From NCBI GenBank assembly GCA_024510845.1, contig JANEMA010000004.1:1-52058 (forward strand): DNA of 52,058 nucleotides, given 5' to 3'. How positions within the stretch are numbered: the stretch's first letter is position 1; every line of letters begins with the position of its first letter. The position numbers were made by a program, and so were the translations under genes. Source of the DNA: Gammaproteobacteria bacterium. GTDB lineage: Bacteria > Pseudomonadota > Gammaproteobacteria > Chromatiales > Chromatiaceae. This document shows, piece by piece, positions 27,788-36,774 of this stretch. The notes beneath the pieces are model-generated. The model saw only the letters and a program-made list of their open reading frames with translations, made no database searches and was not told the DNA's origin.

Positions 27788-29161
27788 TCAGAACGGCAGC
27801 CCCCCGCCAGGCGGCATGCCGGGAAAACGCCCCTTCACGCCACGCACCATCTTTCCCAATCCACCGCCCTTCATCTTCTTCATCATCTTCTGCATCTGGG
27901 TGAACTGCTTGAGCAGCCTGTTCACGTCCTGCACCTGCACACCGGCACCGCGTGCGATGCGCTTCTTGCGTGACCCCTTGATGACACCAGGAAACTCTCG
28001 CTCCTGCAATGTCATGGAGTTGACGATAGCAATCATGCGGCGTGTCTCGCGATCACCCATCTGCGCCTTCACCGTATCGGGCAGCTTGTTCATACCAGGC
28101 AACTTGTCCATCAGATTGGAAATTCCGCCCATGGCCTGCATCTGTTCCATCTGTTCCCTGAAATCGGCCAACGTGAATCCCTGTCCCTTTTTCAGCCTTT
28201 GCGCCAGTTTCTCGGCCTTCTTCTGGTCGATCTTCTGTGTGATTTCCTCGACCAGCGAGAGCACGTCGCCCATACCAAGAATACGTGAAGCCACCCTGTC
28301 GGGGTGGAAGGGCTCGAGCGCGTCGGTCTTCTCGCCCACCCCGAGAAACTTGATCGGCTTGCCTGTAATCTGCCGTATCGACAACGCCGCGCCACCACGG
28401 GCATCACCATCGCTCTTGGTGAGAATGACGCCTGTCAGCGACAGTGCCTGATCAAAGGCCCGCGCGGTATTGGCCGCATCCTGCCCCGTCATCGCATCGA
28501 CCACGAACAGCGTCTCGACGGGATTCACCACGGCATGCAGCTCACGGAGCTCGTCCATCATTTGCTCGTCGACATGCAGGCGACCGGCGGTATCGATCAG
28601 CAGCACATCGAAAAAACCTTTGCGTGCCGCATCGATCGCCGCACGGGCGATGGCCACCGGCTTTTGCATGACTTTCGACGGGAAAAACTCCACGCATACA
28701 TCGGCAGCCAAGGTCTTGAGCTGGTCGATGGCCGCCGGACGGTACACATCGCAACTCACCACCATGACTTTCTTTTTCTCGCGTTCCCTGAGCATGCGCG
28801 CCAGCTTGGCCATGCTGGTGGTCTTGCCCGAGCCCTGCAGGCCCGCGACCATCACCACCGCTGGGGGCTGCGCCGCCAGATTCAGACACTCGTTGGCCTC
28901 GCCCATGATCGAGACCAGTTCGTCGTGCACGATCTTGACCAGCGCCTGACCCGGCACAAGACTCTTGGACACCTCCTCGCCCAGAGCCTTCTCGCGCACC
29001 CGGTCGACAAAGGTCTTGACCACCGACAGGGCAACATCGGCTTCGAGCAAAGCCATGCGCACCTCGCGCAGAGTGTCCTTGATGTTGGCTTCGGTGATAC
29101 GGCCCTGGCCGCGCACTTTCTGCAATACTTCGCCGAAACGATCGGAGAGATTCTTGAACAT
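27788..29161 (-). CDS. ffh: Signal recognition particle protein Ffh
   Basis: A 457-residue GTPase that binds 4.5S RNA and signal peptides and targets nascent membrane proteins to FtsY/SecYEG. The N domain starts MFKNLSDRFGEVLQKVRGQG. The G domain shows the P-loop GLQGSGKTTSMAKLA, DTAGRLHVDEQMMDEL and TKSDGDARGGAALSI. The methionine-rich M domain ends MQKMMKKMKGGGLGKMVRGV. A TATAAT-like -10 element lies at 29203-29198 on this strand. It is not contiguous with rpsP, as it is in some relatives, because the OmpA-domain gene and a spacer intervene. Confidence 0.97.
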   Translation of the reverse strand: MFKNLSDRFGEVLQKVRGQGRITEANIKDTLREVRMALLEADVALSVVKTFVDRVREKALGEEVSKSLVPGQALVKIVHDELVSIMGEANECLNLAAQPPAVVMVAGLQGSGKTTSMAKLARMLREREKKKVMVVSCDVYRPAAIDQLKTLAADVCVEFFPSKVMQKPVAIARAAIDAARKGFFDVLLIDTAGRLHVDEQMMDELRELHAVVNPVETLFVVDAMTGQDAANTARAFDQALSLTGVILTKSDGDARGGAALSIRQITGKPIKFLGVGEKTDALEPFHPDRVASRILGMGDVLSLVEEITQKIDQKKAEKLAQRLKKGQGFTLADFREQMEQMQAMGGISNLMDKLPGMNKLPDTVKAQMGDRETRRMIAIVNSMTLQEREFPGVIKGSRKKRIARGAGVQVQDVNRLLKQFTQMQKMMKKMKGGGLGKMVRGVKGRFPGMPPGGGLPF

Positions 29162-29389
29162 GGGAGCCTGTCTGTTTCGGATAGGGAAACCAGTCCCATT
29201 ATATAAGGATTCATCTCCCGGGCTGCGCGAAAAACCGGCATCGTATGCAAGAAACGATCAGGCGACATATTTGGGTGCGGGGATGTTCGAAATATTTGCG
29301 GGTCCTTCCGGGTCTGTTCTGCAACATCTTCGTGTGACCACGCACTCTAGCTTTTCCAGCTGTTCTTTCGATCTCGCGGGCGATCTACC
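29162..29389. other. Divergent spacer between ffh and the fis remnant
   Basis: This holds the ffh promoter region (TATAAT on the minus strand at 29203-29198; no good -35 seen). The dusB gene that usually precedes fis in Gammaproteobacteria is absent, and I see no dusB-derived sequence. Confidence 0.4.
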
Positions 29390-29592
29390 GTGAATGCCCT
29401 GTTTGAGATCACCCAAATTGAGTCATGCCACCGGCAAAAAACTGCTGCCAGCCCGCCGGCAACCAGACGCGGGCGGCGCAACTGCTGGAGATCAGCCGCG
29501 CTGCCCTGCGCAAGGAGCTGGCGTTGTACAATCTGGTCCGAACCCGTTTTCATATCATCACCGCGCGGCCTGCCGGCCGCGTTTGCGTCTGA
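29390..29592 (+). pseudogene. fis: Truncated fis (nucleoid-associated protein) remnant
   Basis: The plus-strand frame beginning at ATG 29425 and ending at TGA 29590-29592 encodes 55 residues. They contain [20 protein letters not shown] then ELALYNL, a match to the Fis C-terminal helix-turn-helix. It preserves NQTRAA, the recognition-helix Arg/Lys residues and the Tyr. The N-terminal ~60 residues of Fis, which form the dimer, are gone. A GTG frame at 29390 ([12 protein letters not shown]) may be the old N-terminus, shifted in frame. The position directly upstream of purH matches the conserved dusB-fis-purH order. A protein this short would be unlikely to dimerise or bend DNA normally. Confidence 0.75.
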
Positions 29593-29603
29593 AGGTAACC
29601 GAC

Positions 29604-31166
29604 ATGCCCACCATCACCCGAGCTCTGATCTCCGTTTCCGACAAGACCGGCGTGGTCGACTTCGCCCGTGACCTGCACCAGGCCGGTATCGAGATACTGT
29701 CCACCGGCGGCACCGCACGGCTGCTCAAGGAATCCGGCATCCCGGTCGTCGAGGTCGGCGACTACACCGGCTTTCCCGAGATGATGGACGGCCGGGTCAA
29801 GACCCTGCATCCCAGGATCCATGGCGGCATCCTCGGCCGCCGCGGTACCGACGACGAGGTGATGGAAGAACACGGCATCGGCCGCATCGACCTGGTAGTG
29901 GTCAATCTCTACCCCTTCCAGCAGGCCGTGGCCGATCCCGAGTGCACCCTGGGACACGCCATCGAGAACATCGACATCGGCGGCCCCACCATGATCCGCG
30001 CTGCGGCCAAGAACCATCGCGAGGTAGCCGTTGTGGTCGATCCCCGGGACTATGTCCGTATCACCCGGGAGATGCGCGAGAACGCCGGCAAGGTGCACGA
30101 GAGCACCTGCTTCGAGCTGGCGGTAAAGACCTTCGAACACACCGCACAGTACGACGGCGCCATCGCCAACTGGCTGGGGGCAATCAACCCCGACGGCTCG
30201 CGCGACGACTTCGGGCGCACCATCAATCTGCAGTTCCACAAGGCACAGGGCATGCGCTACGGCGAGAATCCGCACCAAAAGGCCGCCTTCTACGTGGAGA
30301 ACAACATCGAGGAGTCCAGCGTCGCCACTGCCCACCAATTGCAGGGCAAGGCCCTCTCCTACAACAACATCGCGGACACCGATGCGGCACTGGAATGCGT
30401 CAAGCAGTTCGATGGAGGGCCCGCCTGCGTGATCGTCAAGCACGCCAACCCCTGTGGCGTGGCTGTGGGCGAAAGCCTGCTCGAGGCCTACGATCGCGCC
30501 TATGCCACCGATCCCGAGTCGGCCTTTGGTGGCATCATCGCCTTCAACGGCGAACTCGACGGTGAGACCGCACAGGCCATCATGGACCGCCAGTTCGTCG
30601 AGGTCATCATCGCCCCCACGGTCTCCGACGAAGCGATCGAGACGATATCCACCAAGCGGAACATTCGTTTGCTGGCCTGTGGTGAATGGACAGCGGAATC
30701 GCTGCACCGACTCGACTTCAAACGCGTCAACGGCGGCCTGCTGATACAAGAGGCCGACCTGCAACTGCTGCGCGAGACCCGGGTGGTCACCGAACGTCAG
30801 CCCACCGAGGAGGAAATGCGCGACCTGCTGTTCGCCTGGCGAGTGGCCAAGTTCGTCAAATCCAACGCCATCGTGTACGCAAAAGACGGCATGACCATCG
30901 GCGTGGGCGCAGGCCAGATGAGTCGGGTCAACTCGGCACGCATCGCCGGCATCAAGGCGGAGCAAGCCGGCCTGGAGATAAAGGGCTCGGTGATGGCCTC
31001 GGACGCTTTCTTCCCCTTCCGTGACGGCATCGACAACGCCGCCCGGGCCGGCATCGCCGCAGTGATCCAGCCAGGCGGCTCGATGCGCGACGAGGAGGTC
31101 GTCACGGCGGCCAACGAACACGACATGGCCATGGTGTTCACCGACATGCGCCACTTCCGTCACTGA
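29604..31166 (+). CDS. purH: Bifunctional AICAR formyltransferase/IMP cyclohydrolase
   Basis: A 520-residue enzyme for the last two steps of IMP synthesis. The N-terminal IMP cyclohydrolase domain (~1-200) has [25 protein letters not shown] and [15 protein letters not shown]. The C-terminal AICAR transformylase carries the catalytic Lys-His in [20 protein letters not shown], then [24 protein letters not shown] and [17 protein letters not shown] 29604 is preceded by GAAGG at good spacing. It follows the fis remnant. purD is not the next gene. Confidence 0.97.
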   Translation: MPTITRALISVSDKTGVVDFARDLHQAGIEILSTGGTARLLKESGIPVVEVGDYTGFPEMMDGRVKTLHPRIHGGILGRRGTDDEVMEEHGIGRIDLVVVNLYPFQQAVADPECTLGHAIENIDIGGPTMIRAAAKNHREVAVVVDPRDYVRITREMRENAGKVHESTCFELAVKTFEHTAQYDGAIANWLGAINPDGSRDDFGRTINLQFHKAQGMRYGENPHQKAAFYVENNIEESSVATAHQLQGKALSYNNIADTDAALECVKQFDGGPACVIVKHANPCGVAVGESLLEAYDRAYATDPESAFGGIIAFNGELDGETAQAIMDRQFVEVIIAPTVSDEAIETISTKRNIRLLACGEWTAESLHRLDFKRVNGGLLIQEADLQLLRETRVVTERQPTEEEMRDLLFAWRVAKFVKSNAIVYAKDGMTIGVGAGQMSRVNSARIAGIKAEQAGLEIKGSVMASDAFFPFRDGIDNAARAGIAAVIQPGGSMRDEEVVTAANEHDMAMVFTDMRHFRH

Positions 31167-31186
31167 TCCGCAGACAAGAAACTCTC

Positions 31187-31579
31187 ATGAAACTGCCGCG
31201 GCTGCTGCTTCCCCTGCTGCTCGCCACCACGCCCCTGGCACAGACGATGGAGTTCCCGTTGGAGCTGATCGAGTACATCGACGACGTCAAGGTGGTGACC
31301 TTCATGCCACCCTCGGCGCTCGCCAGCGCGCCGACCTGGGACCCCATGCGCCAGGCCGTGCCACTCTCGCTGCAGCAGGCGCTCGATCAGGTTCGTACCC
31401 ACCTGGAAAACGATGGCCACCAGCTCACTACCATCGAGCTAAAACCCGTCGCCGGCCATCGCGGGCACTGGCACTACCTTGTGCGCCTGCGCGCACCCGA
31501 CGGTCGTCCCCGCTACTTCTCGGTACTCCTCGACGGTCGCCTGCTGCCAGCCACACACGAACCCGAGCCTTACGAGTAG
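31187..31579 (+). CDS. Small secreted protein, PepSY-like tail
   Basis: A 130-residue protein with a signal peptide (MKLPRLLLPLLLATTPLAQ). The mature part has IEYIDDVKVVTFMPPS, a helix (SLQQALDQVRTHLEND) and beta-strand-like ELKPVAGHRGHWHYLVRLR and RPRYFSVLLDGRLLP. The last part faintly recalls PepSY-type modules, but no family can be assigned. It starts 20 bp after purH on the same strand, so it is probably co-transcribed. Confidence 0.65.
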   Translation: MKLPRLLLPLLLATTPLAQTMEFPLELIEYIDDVKVVTFMPPSALASAPTWDPMRQAVPLSLQQALDQVRTHLENDGHQLTTIELKPVAGHRGHWHYLVRLRAPDGRPRYFSVLLDGRLLPATHEPEPYE

Positions 31580-31862
31580 CACCCACATCGGGACCCGGCC
31601 TCGCCATACCCCGACACATCGCCGCCTGCCGTCCGTCTTCAAACGGCCTTCCGCGTCGTATCGCGCCAACAGTGGCCTGGCACCTTCCTTCAGCAATTCA
31701 CCCCAGGTCTCTCCGGCGGGTGTTTTCAGTCCAACAATGTTACTCTCGCTCACGGTGGTATGGTTCTCCTGTTGGTTATTGATCCGCCAGGATCCATCAT
31801 CGGAAGATGCACACCGCTGTTTTCAGTCAGCCGGTACACCAGAAATTTCAGCATAGCTCCTC
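31580..31862 (-). mobile_element. IS256-like transposase N-terminal remnant
   Basis: A GTG frame at 31753 on the minus strand gives MSESNIVGLKTPAGETWGEL then LKEGARPLLARYDAEGR. This resembles the first ~45 residues of IS256-family transposases (xSExNIVGLK...LLREGAR.LL). The sequence then loses similarity, with no DDE core in the window. No inverted repeats could be identified. The rest of this 283-bp gap up to thiO shows nothing else. Confidence 0.45.
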
Positions 31863-32963
31863 TTGAAATCGGATCGACACATATTGGTCATCGGGGGCGG
31901 CGTCATCGGCCTGCTCACTGCCCGTGAACTGGCGAATGCCGGCATGCGTGTCACCTTGCTCGAACGCGGTGAGCCCGGCCGCGAATCGAGCTGGTCTGGT
32001 GGTGGCATCGTTTCGCCGCTGTTTCCCTGGCGCTATCTCGACAGCGTCACCGCGCTCGCGAGCTGGAGCCAGGCCCGTTATCCTGAGATCTGCACCCAAC
32101 TGGCGCACGATACCGGCATCGATCCCGAGTTCACCGTCAACGGCATGCTGATGGTGGCCAAAGACGAGAGCGATACAGCCCTGGCCTGGGCCGCCCGACA
32201 TGGCCGCCGGCTGGAGACGGTTGATGCCGCGACCTTTCGTGCACTGGAGCCCGCTGCCCGCCGCCCGCCAGAGACCGGGCTGTGGATGCCCGAGGTGGGT
32301 CAACTGCGCAACCCCCGGCTGCTGGCCGCCCTGCTCGCTGATGTACAGGCCCGGGGCGTGACGCTGCGCCCTGACACGCCGGCGAGTGGACTGTGGATAC
32401 GCAACAGCGTCTGCCGGGGCGTGACCACGCCCAGGGGCCATGTCGAGGGCGACCAGGTGATCATCTGCGCCGGTGCCTGGAGTGGCGAGCTGCTGGGCGA
32501 TCTTCCCGCTCCGCCGGCAGTGCGTCCGGTACGCGGCCAGATGCTGCTGTTCCGGACCACGCCAGGCACCCTCTCGCGCATCGTGCTCGAGGACCAGCGC
32601 TATATCATCCCGCGCCGCGACGGCCACGTGCTGTTCGGCTCCAGCATGGAAGAAGTCGGCTTCGACAAATCCACCACCGCGACCATGCGCGGGGAACTGC
32701 TGGCACTGGCGCACGAACGATTCCCGGTGATACGCGATGCCCCGCTGGTAAAACACTGGGCCGGCCTGCGCCCCGGTTCACCGGCAGGCGTACCTTACAT
32801 CGCAGCACACCCCGAGATCACGGGCCTGTATGTCAATGCAGGTCAGTTCCGCAACGGCATCGTCACCGGTCTGGCCTCGGCCCGGTTGGCCGCCGACCTG
32901 GTACTGGAACACCACCCCATTCTCGATCCGGCACCCTACGGCTGGAACACCCCCCGGGGCTAG
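31863..32963 (+). CDS. thiO: Glycine oxidase ThiO-like FAD oxidoreductase
   Basis: A 366-residue D-amino-acid oxidase-family flavoprotein. An N-terminal FAD motif HILVIGGGVIGLLTARELAN is followed by SSWSGGGIVSPLFPWRYLDS, VRPVRGQMLLFRT, VLEDQRYIIPRRDGHVLFGS and the C-terminal GLYVNAGQFRNGIVTGLASA. ThiO oxidises glycine to dehydroglycine for thiazole synthesis in the thiamine pathway. No other thiamine gene is adjacent. No ATG is available: an in-frame TAG lies three codons upstream, so TTG 31863 is the only start that keeps the FAD motif at its normal place. No Shine-Dalgarno is seen. The region upstream contains IS debris, so the original start may have been altered. Confidence 0.85.
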   Translation: MKSDRHILVIGGGVIGLLTARELANAGMRVTLLERGEPGRESSWSGGGIVSPLFPWRYLDSVTALASWSQARYPEICTQLAHDTGIDPEFTVNGMLMVAKDESDTALAWAARHGRRLETVDAATFRALEPAARRPPETGLWMPEVGQLRNPRLLAALLADVQARGVTLRPDTPASGLWIRNSVCRGVTTPRGHVEGDQVIICAGAWSGELLGDLPAPPAVRPVRGQMLLFRTTPGTLSRIVLEDQRYIIPRRDGHVLFGSSMEEVGFDKSTTATMRGELLALAHERFPVIRDAPLVKHWAGLRPGSPAGVPYIAAHPEITGLYVNAGQFRNGIVTGLASARLAADLVLEHHPILDPAPYGWNTPRG

Positions 32964-32965
32964 CC

Positions 32966-32971
32966 TATAAT
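32966..32971 (+). promoter_or_regulatory. -10 box of the tRNA-Thr promoter
   Basis: A perfect TATAAT begins 3 bp after the thiO stop and lies 10 bp before the tRNA. The -35 (TGGAAC, 32943-32948) is weak. Confidence 0.55.
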
Positions 32972-32981
32972 TGCCGCCCGC

Positions 32982-33057
<76 letters not shown>

Positions 33058-33078
33058 ATTTCTCTCGATGGTCCGCCC

Positions 33079-33918
33079 ATGCCCCAGCTCTTCGTCAATC
33101 GGCTGACCACCCTCGACTTCTCTTATCTGCATGCCGAGCGCGGCCTGCTGGGCGAGAGCTGGCTGCTCGACGTGGTGCTCGCAGGCGGGCTCGATGCACA
33201 GGGCATGGTACTCGACTTCGCCGAGATCAAGCGCTCCATCAAGACGCTGGTGGACGAACGCTTCGACCACCGCCTGCTGCTGCCAATGCGCTACGATGGA
33301 CTGGTGGAGCATCCACAGCATGGCATGTCACATCTCAACTTCCACACCCGTACGGGCTGGATGCTGCAACACAGCAGCCCCGAAGAAGCGATCTGCCACA
33401 TCGATGCCGAGATAGTCACCCCCGACACCGTGGCCGATGCCATTGTCACCGCCCTGCTGCCCGGCATGCCGGGCAATGTCGAATCGTTGAACATTCGCCT
33501 GCTCCCCGAGACAATCGACGGCGCCTTCTACCACTACAGCCACGGCCTCAAGCACCACTGCGGCAACTGCCAGCGTATCGCGCACGGACATCGTTCGCGG
33601 CTGATCGTTGAACGTGACGGCAAGCGAGCGCCCGAACTGGAGGCCGACTGGTGCGCGCGCTGGTGCGACATCTACATCGCCACCCGCTCAGATCTCTGCA
33701 AGGAAGAAGATGGCCAATATCTGTTCGGCTACGAAAGCGCCCAGGGACGCTTTCTGTTGCGCCTGCCAGTCGAACGCTGCTACCTGGTCGATACCGATTC
33801 CACTGTCGAGAACCTCGCCGCTCACATCGCAGAGACACTGGCTGGCAAACATCCCGGCCACCACTTCCGCGTGCATGCCTTCGAAGGCGTGGACAAGGGG
33901 GCCATCGCCGAAGCATGA
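33079..33918 (+). CDS. Tandem T-fold protein, 6-pyruvoyl-tetrahydropterin synthase family
   Basis: A 279-residue protein, twice the length of a single PTPS/QueD domain. The first half (~1-75) has SWLLDVVLAGGLDAQGMVLD, FAEIKRSIKTLVDERFDHRL. The second half (~140-235) has YHYSHGLKHHCGNCQRIAHG then HRSRLIVE, carrying the metal-binding His residues and a Cys. It may act in queuosine or pterin synthesis (7-cyano-7-deazaguanine route), but the exact reaction is unproven. queA and tgt occur elsewhere in this window. It lies directly after tRNA-Thr and may be read from the same promoter. Confidence 0.8.
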   Translation: MPQLFVNRLTTLDFSYLHAERGLLGESWLLDVVLAGGLDAQGMVLDFAEIKRSIKTLVDERFDHRLLLPMRYDGLVEHPQHGMSHLNFHTRTGWMLQHSSPEEAICHIDAEIVTPDTVADAIVTALLPGMPGNVESLNIRLLPETIDGAFYHYSHGLKHHCGNCQRIAHGHRSRLIVERDGKRAPELEADWCARWCDIYIATRSDLCKEEDGQYLFGYESAQGRFLLRLPVERCYLVDTDSTVENLAAHIAETLAGKHPGHHFRVHAFEGVDKGAIAEA

Positions 33919-33999
33919 TGTCTGCACCACGGACGGTTCGGCCCGTAGGGTGGACCACCTGCGGCAGGAGCGACGTCATCGCCGCCTTCCGCTCCTGTT

Positions 34000-35334
34000 T
34001 CAGTCTGCTGCAAACTCGAGCCGTACACCGTTGGGCTCACCGAGGAAGCGGCCCCGCTCATACTTGAGTTCGCCATTGACGAAGGTGGCGAGCACGCTGG
34101 AGCGCAGGATACGCTCCTCCAACGGGCTCCATCCACACTTGTAGAGCACATCCTCGCGACACACGCTCTGCGGGGCATCGAGGTCGACCAGCACCACATC
34201 GGCGTGATAGCCCTCCCGCAGGAAGCCGCGGTCGCGGATGCCGAACAGGTGCGCCGGAGCATGTGCCACCTTGCGCACCAGTTGCGACAGGTCGAGCACC
34301 CCGTCGTGTACCAGTTCGAGCGCCATGCACAAGGCATGCTGCACCAGCGGCAGGCCGGCGGGGGCCTTGAAGTAGGACGGGGCCTGTTTCTCTTCCCGGG
34401 TATGAGGCGCGTGATCGGTGGCGATCACGTCCAGGCGATCCTCGGCCAGGGCGGCGCGCAGGGCGGCCCGGTCTTCAGCGGTCTTGATCGCGGGATTGCA
34501 CTTGATCTGGCTGCCCAGCGCCTCGTAGTCGTCATCGCTGAAGTACAGGTGATGCACGCAGGCCTCGGCAGTGATGCGCTTGCCGTCCAGGGGGCCGGCC
34601 TCGAACAACGCCAGCTCGCGTGCGGTGGTCAGGTGCAGCACATGCAGGCGGGTACCGTGAAGCCGCGCCAGGTCCACCGCCATCGAAGACGATTTCCAGC
34701 AGGCCTCCTCGCTGCGGATGACCGGGTGGAAACGCATCGGAATCTGCTCGCCGTACTGCTCGCGGTAACGCGCCTCGTTGGCAAGGATGGTGGGCGTGTC
34801 CTCGCAGTGGGTGGCGATCAGGGTTGGACAATCGCGGAAGATGGCATCGAGCGTAGCCGGGGCGTCCACCAGCATATTGCCGGTGGAGGCTCCCATGAAT
34901 ACCTTCACCCCGCAGGTCTGGCCAGGTGCCAGGCGGCGGATCTCATCGATGTTGTCGTTCGTACCGCCGAGATAGAAGGCGAAGTTACCCCAGGTGCGTC
35001 CCTTCGCCAGGCGGAACTTGTCTTCCAGTGCCTCGAGGGTGACTGTCTGCGGGCGGGTATTGGGCATATCGAGGAAACTGGTGATTCCACCGGCCAGCGC
35101 AGCCATCGACTCGCTGGCGATATCCGCCTTGTAGGTCACCCCAGGCTCACGAAAATGCACCTGGTCATCGATCATACCCGGCATCAGCACCCGGCCGGCG
35201 GCATCGATCACCTCGGCACCATCGGCCGGGATCTCACCATCGATGCGTGCGATACGCCCATCACACATCAGCAGATCACCTTCCCTCACCTCGCGCTCAT
35301 TCACCAGCCGGGCATTCTTGATCAGGATATTCAT
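34000..35334 (-). CDS. pyrC: Dihydroorotase
   Basis: A 444-residue amidohydrolase for the third step of pyrimidine synthesis. MNILIKNARLVNEREVREGD, MPGMIDDQVHFREPGVTYKA, LDMPNTRPQT, VKVFMGASTGNMLV, LIATHCED, LHVLHLTTARE and IATDHAPHTREEK give the metal-binding pattern. The usual HxH at the first metal site reads QVH here (DDQVHFREPG). A known subgroup of type I dihydroorotases has the same substitution. The start overlaps the gloB stop (TGATG), so gloB and pyrC are coupled. It converges on the T-fold gene. Confidence 0.93.
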   Translation of the reverse strand: MNILIKNARLVNEREVREGDLLMCDGRIARIDGEIPADGAEVIDAAGRVLMPGMIDDQVHFREPGVTYKADIASESMAALAGGITSFLDMPNTRPQTVTLEALEDKFRLAKGRTWGNFAFYLGGTNDNIDEIRRLAPGQTCGVKVFMGASTGNMLVDAPATLDAIFRDCPTLIATHCEDTPTILANEARYREQYGEQIPMRFHPVIRSEEACWKSSSMAVDLARLHGTRLHVLHLTTARELALFEAGPLDGKRITAEACVHHLYFSDDDYEALGSQIKCNPAIKTAEDRAALRAALAEDRLDVIATDHAPHTREEKQAPSYFKAPAGLPLVQHALCMALELVHDGVLDLSQLVRKVAHAPAHLFGIRDRGFLREGYHADVVLVDLDAPQSVCREDVLYKCGWSPLEERILRSSVLATFVNGELKYERGRFLGEPNGVRLEFAAD

Positions 35335-36122
35335 CAATCGTAGTCCTTGTCCTTCCAAGTGCGCAGGGCGGTGAACACTGCAGTGGGATCGTCCAGCATC
35401 CGCCCCGCCCAGCACTCGGCGGCGGTGATCACAGTGGACTCCCCGGTACGCAGGAAGGGATTGGTCGCCAGCTCTTCGGCCAGCGTGGACGGAACACCGG
35501 GTTCACCACGCGCACGCTGTTCACGCACCCGCTGCTCGCGCACACTCAGATCGGGGTTGTCGGGCTCGACCCACTTCGCAAAGCCGATATTGTCCAGGGT
35601 GTATTCATGGGCACAGCAGATGCGTGTCACCGGTGGCAGGAGCGCCAGCGTGCGCAACGAGTCGGCCAGTTGCTCGAAAGTACCGGAAAACACACGCCCG
35701 CAGCCACAGGCGAACAGCGTGTCGCCACAGAACAGGATGTCATCCCCCAGGTAGGCGATGTGGCCCTCGGTGTGACCGGGCACATCCAGTACCTCCAACA
35801 CGAGGTCAGGGCCCTCCAGCACGAGCCGCTCACCACCCCGAAGACGCCGCTCCAGTGCACGGATGGGTTCGCCAGCAGGACCATGAACCACGGCCTTCGG
35901 CCAGACAGCCTTGAGCGCAGCGATACCGCCGACATGGTCGCCGTGCTTGTGCGTAATCAGGATATTCTCCAGCCGCAGCCCGCGTTTGGCCAAGGCCTCA
36001 CGCACCGGTTCGTCGTCACCCGGATCGACCACGGCACAACCCGCCCGCCCCTCACGCCACAACAACCAGATGTAATTGTCGTCAAAGGCGGGGATGGGCT
36101 CGATGTGCAGCTCAGCAGCCAT
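35334..36122 (-). CDS. gloB: Hydroxyacylglutathione hydrolase (glyoxalase II)
   Basis: A 262-residue metallo-beta-lactamase-fold enzyme that hydrolyses S-lactoylglutathione, completing methylglyoxal detoxification. PIPAFDDNYIWLLWREG, the metal motif ITHKHGDHVGG, DVPGHTEGHIAYLG, LFCGDTLFACGCGRVFSGTF and CAHEYTLDNIGFAKWVEPDN are canonical. It sits between hisI and pyrC, overlapping hisI by 11 bp and touching pyrC. Confidence 0.95.
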   Translation of the reverse strand: MAAELHIEPIPAFDDNYIWLLWREGRAGCAVVDPGDDEPVREALAKRGLRLENILITHKHGDHVGGIAALKAVWPKAVVHGPAGEPIRALERRLRGGERLVLEGPDLVLEVLDVPGHTEGHIAYLGDDILFCGDTLFACGCGRVFSGTFEQLADSLRTLALLPPVTRICCAHEYTLDNIGFAKWVEPDNPDLSVREQRVREQRARGEPGVPSTLAEELATNPFLRTGESTVITAAECWAGRMLDDPTAVFTALRTWKDKDYD

Positions 36123-36546
36123 AGAGGGTATTCGGGTCGATCAGCGGAGCCTTGTCGATCACCAGATGGTCACCATCGATCTTCAAATAGAAGCAGTCAC
36201 GCCGCCCGGTATGGCAGGCAGGCCCGGTCTGATCGACCTTGCACAGAATGGTGTCACCGTCGCAGTCGAACCGCAGCTCCACCAGTCGCTGCACCTGTCC
36301 CGAGGACTCACCCTTGCGCCACAACCGCTGCCGCGAACGCGACCAGTAACAGACCCGACCAGTCGCCAACGTCTCGCGCAATGCAGTCTCGTTCATCCAG
36401 GCCAGCATCAGCACCTCGCCACTGTCGTACTGCTGGGCGACCGCCGGCAACAGGCCGTCGACGTTCCATGGCAAGACCGCCAAGGCATCTTCCAAGAGCA
36501 CAGCCTCACCAGCAGGACGTCTTTCCAGCTCATTGAACAGGCTCAT
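36112..36546 (-). CDS. hisI: Phosphoribosyl-AMP cyclohydrolase
   Basis: A 144-residue HisI domain without the fused HisE. It opens the adenine ring of PR-AMP in histidine synthesis. AWMNETALRETLATGRVCYW, RKGESSGQVQRLVELRFDCD, and QTGPACHTGRRDCFY with its metal-binding Cys and His are diagnostic. The start MSLFNELERRPAGE at 36546 is chosen for fit to the family. No other his gene is nearby. It heads a compact hisI-gloB-pyrC run. Confidence 0.92.
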   Translation of the reverse strand: MSLFNELERRPAGEAVLLEDALAVLPWNVDGLLPAVAQQYDSGEVLMLAWMNETALRETLATGRVCYWSRSRQRLWRKGESSGQVQRLVELRFDCDGDTILCKVDQTGPACHTGRRDCFYLKIDGDHLVIDKAPLIDPNTLYGC

Positions 36547-36774
36547 GTCTCCTCTCTCTGTGTCGATGAACCGCTGAGCAGTTTCCCTTCCCGATGCACG
36601 CAGGCAGCCGTCGACCCAGATAACCGCAAGGCCGTACGCTGCCTTCTCCCGGCAGACTCGGGACACAAGCCGGGCAGAGACCCCTTCGAACCTCATGCAT
36701 CATAGCTCAGCGAGAGTTTCCGCTGCACGGCCCCTCATCCAGACGTAGAATAGCGTTGTCCCCCTGAGGTCGCC

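Noticed and set aside
29550-31163. 537-codon minus-strand frame over purH
   Set aside because: Mirror of purH codon structure; no motif or ribosome binding site.
33930-33995. Inverted repeat AGGAGCG/CGCTCCT between the T-fold gene and pyrC
   Set aside because: The 7-bp stem has a long loop and no T-run, so it is too weak to call a terminator.
34204-35343. 379-codon plus-strand frame over pyrC
   Set aside because: Antisense to dihydroorotase with no family features.
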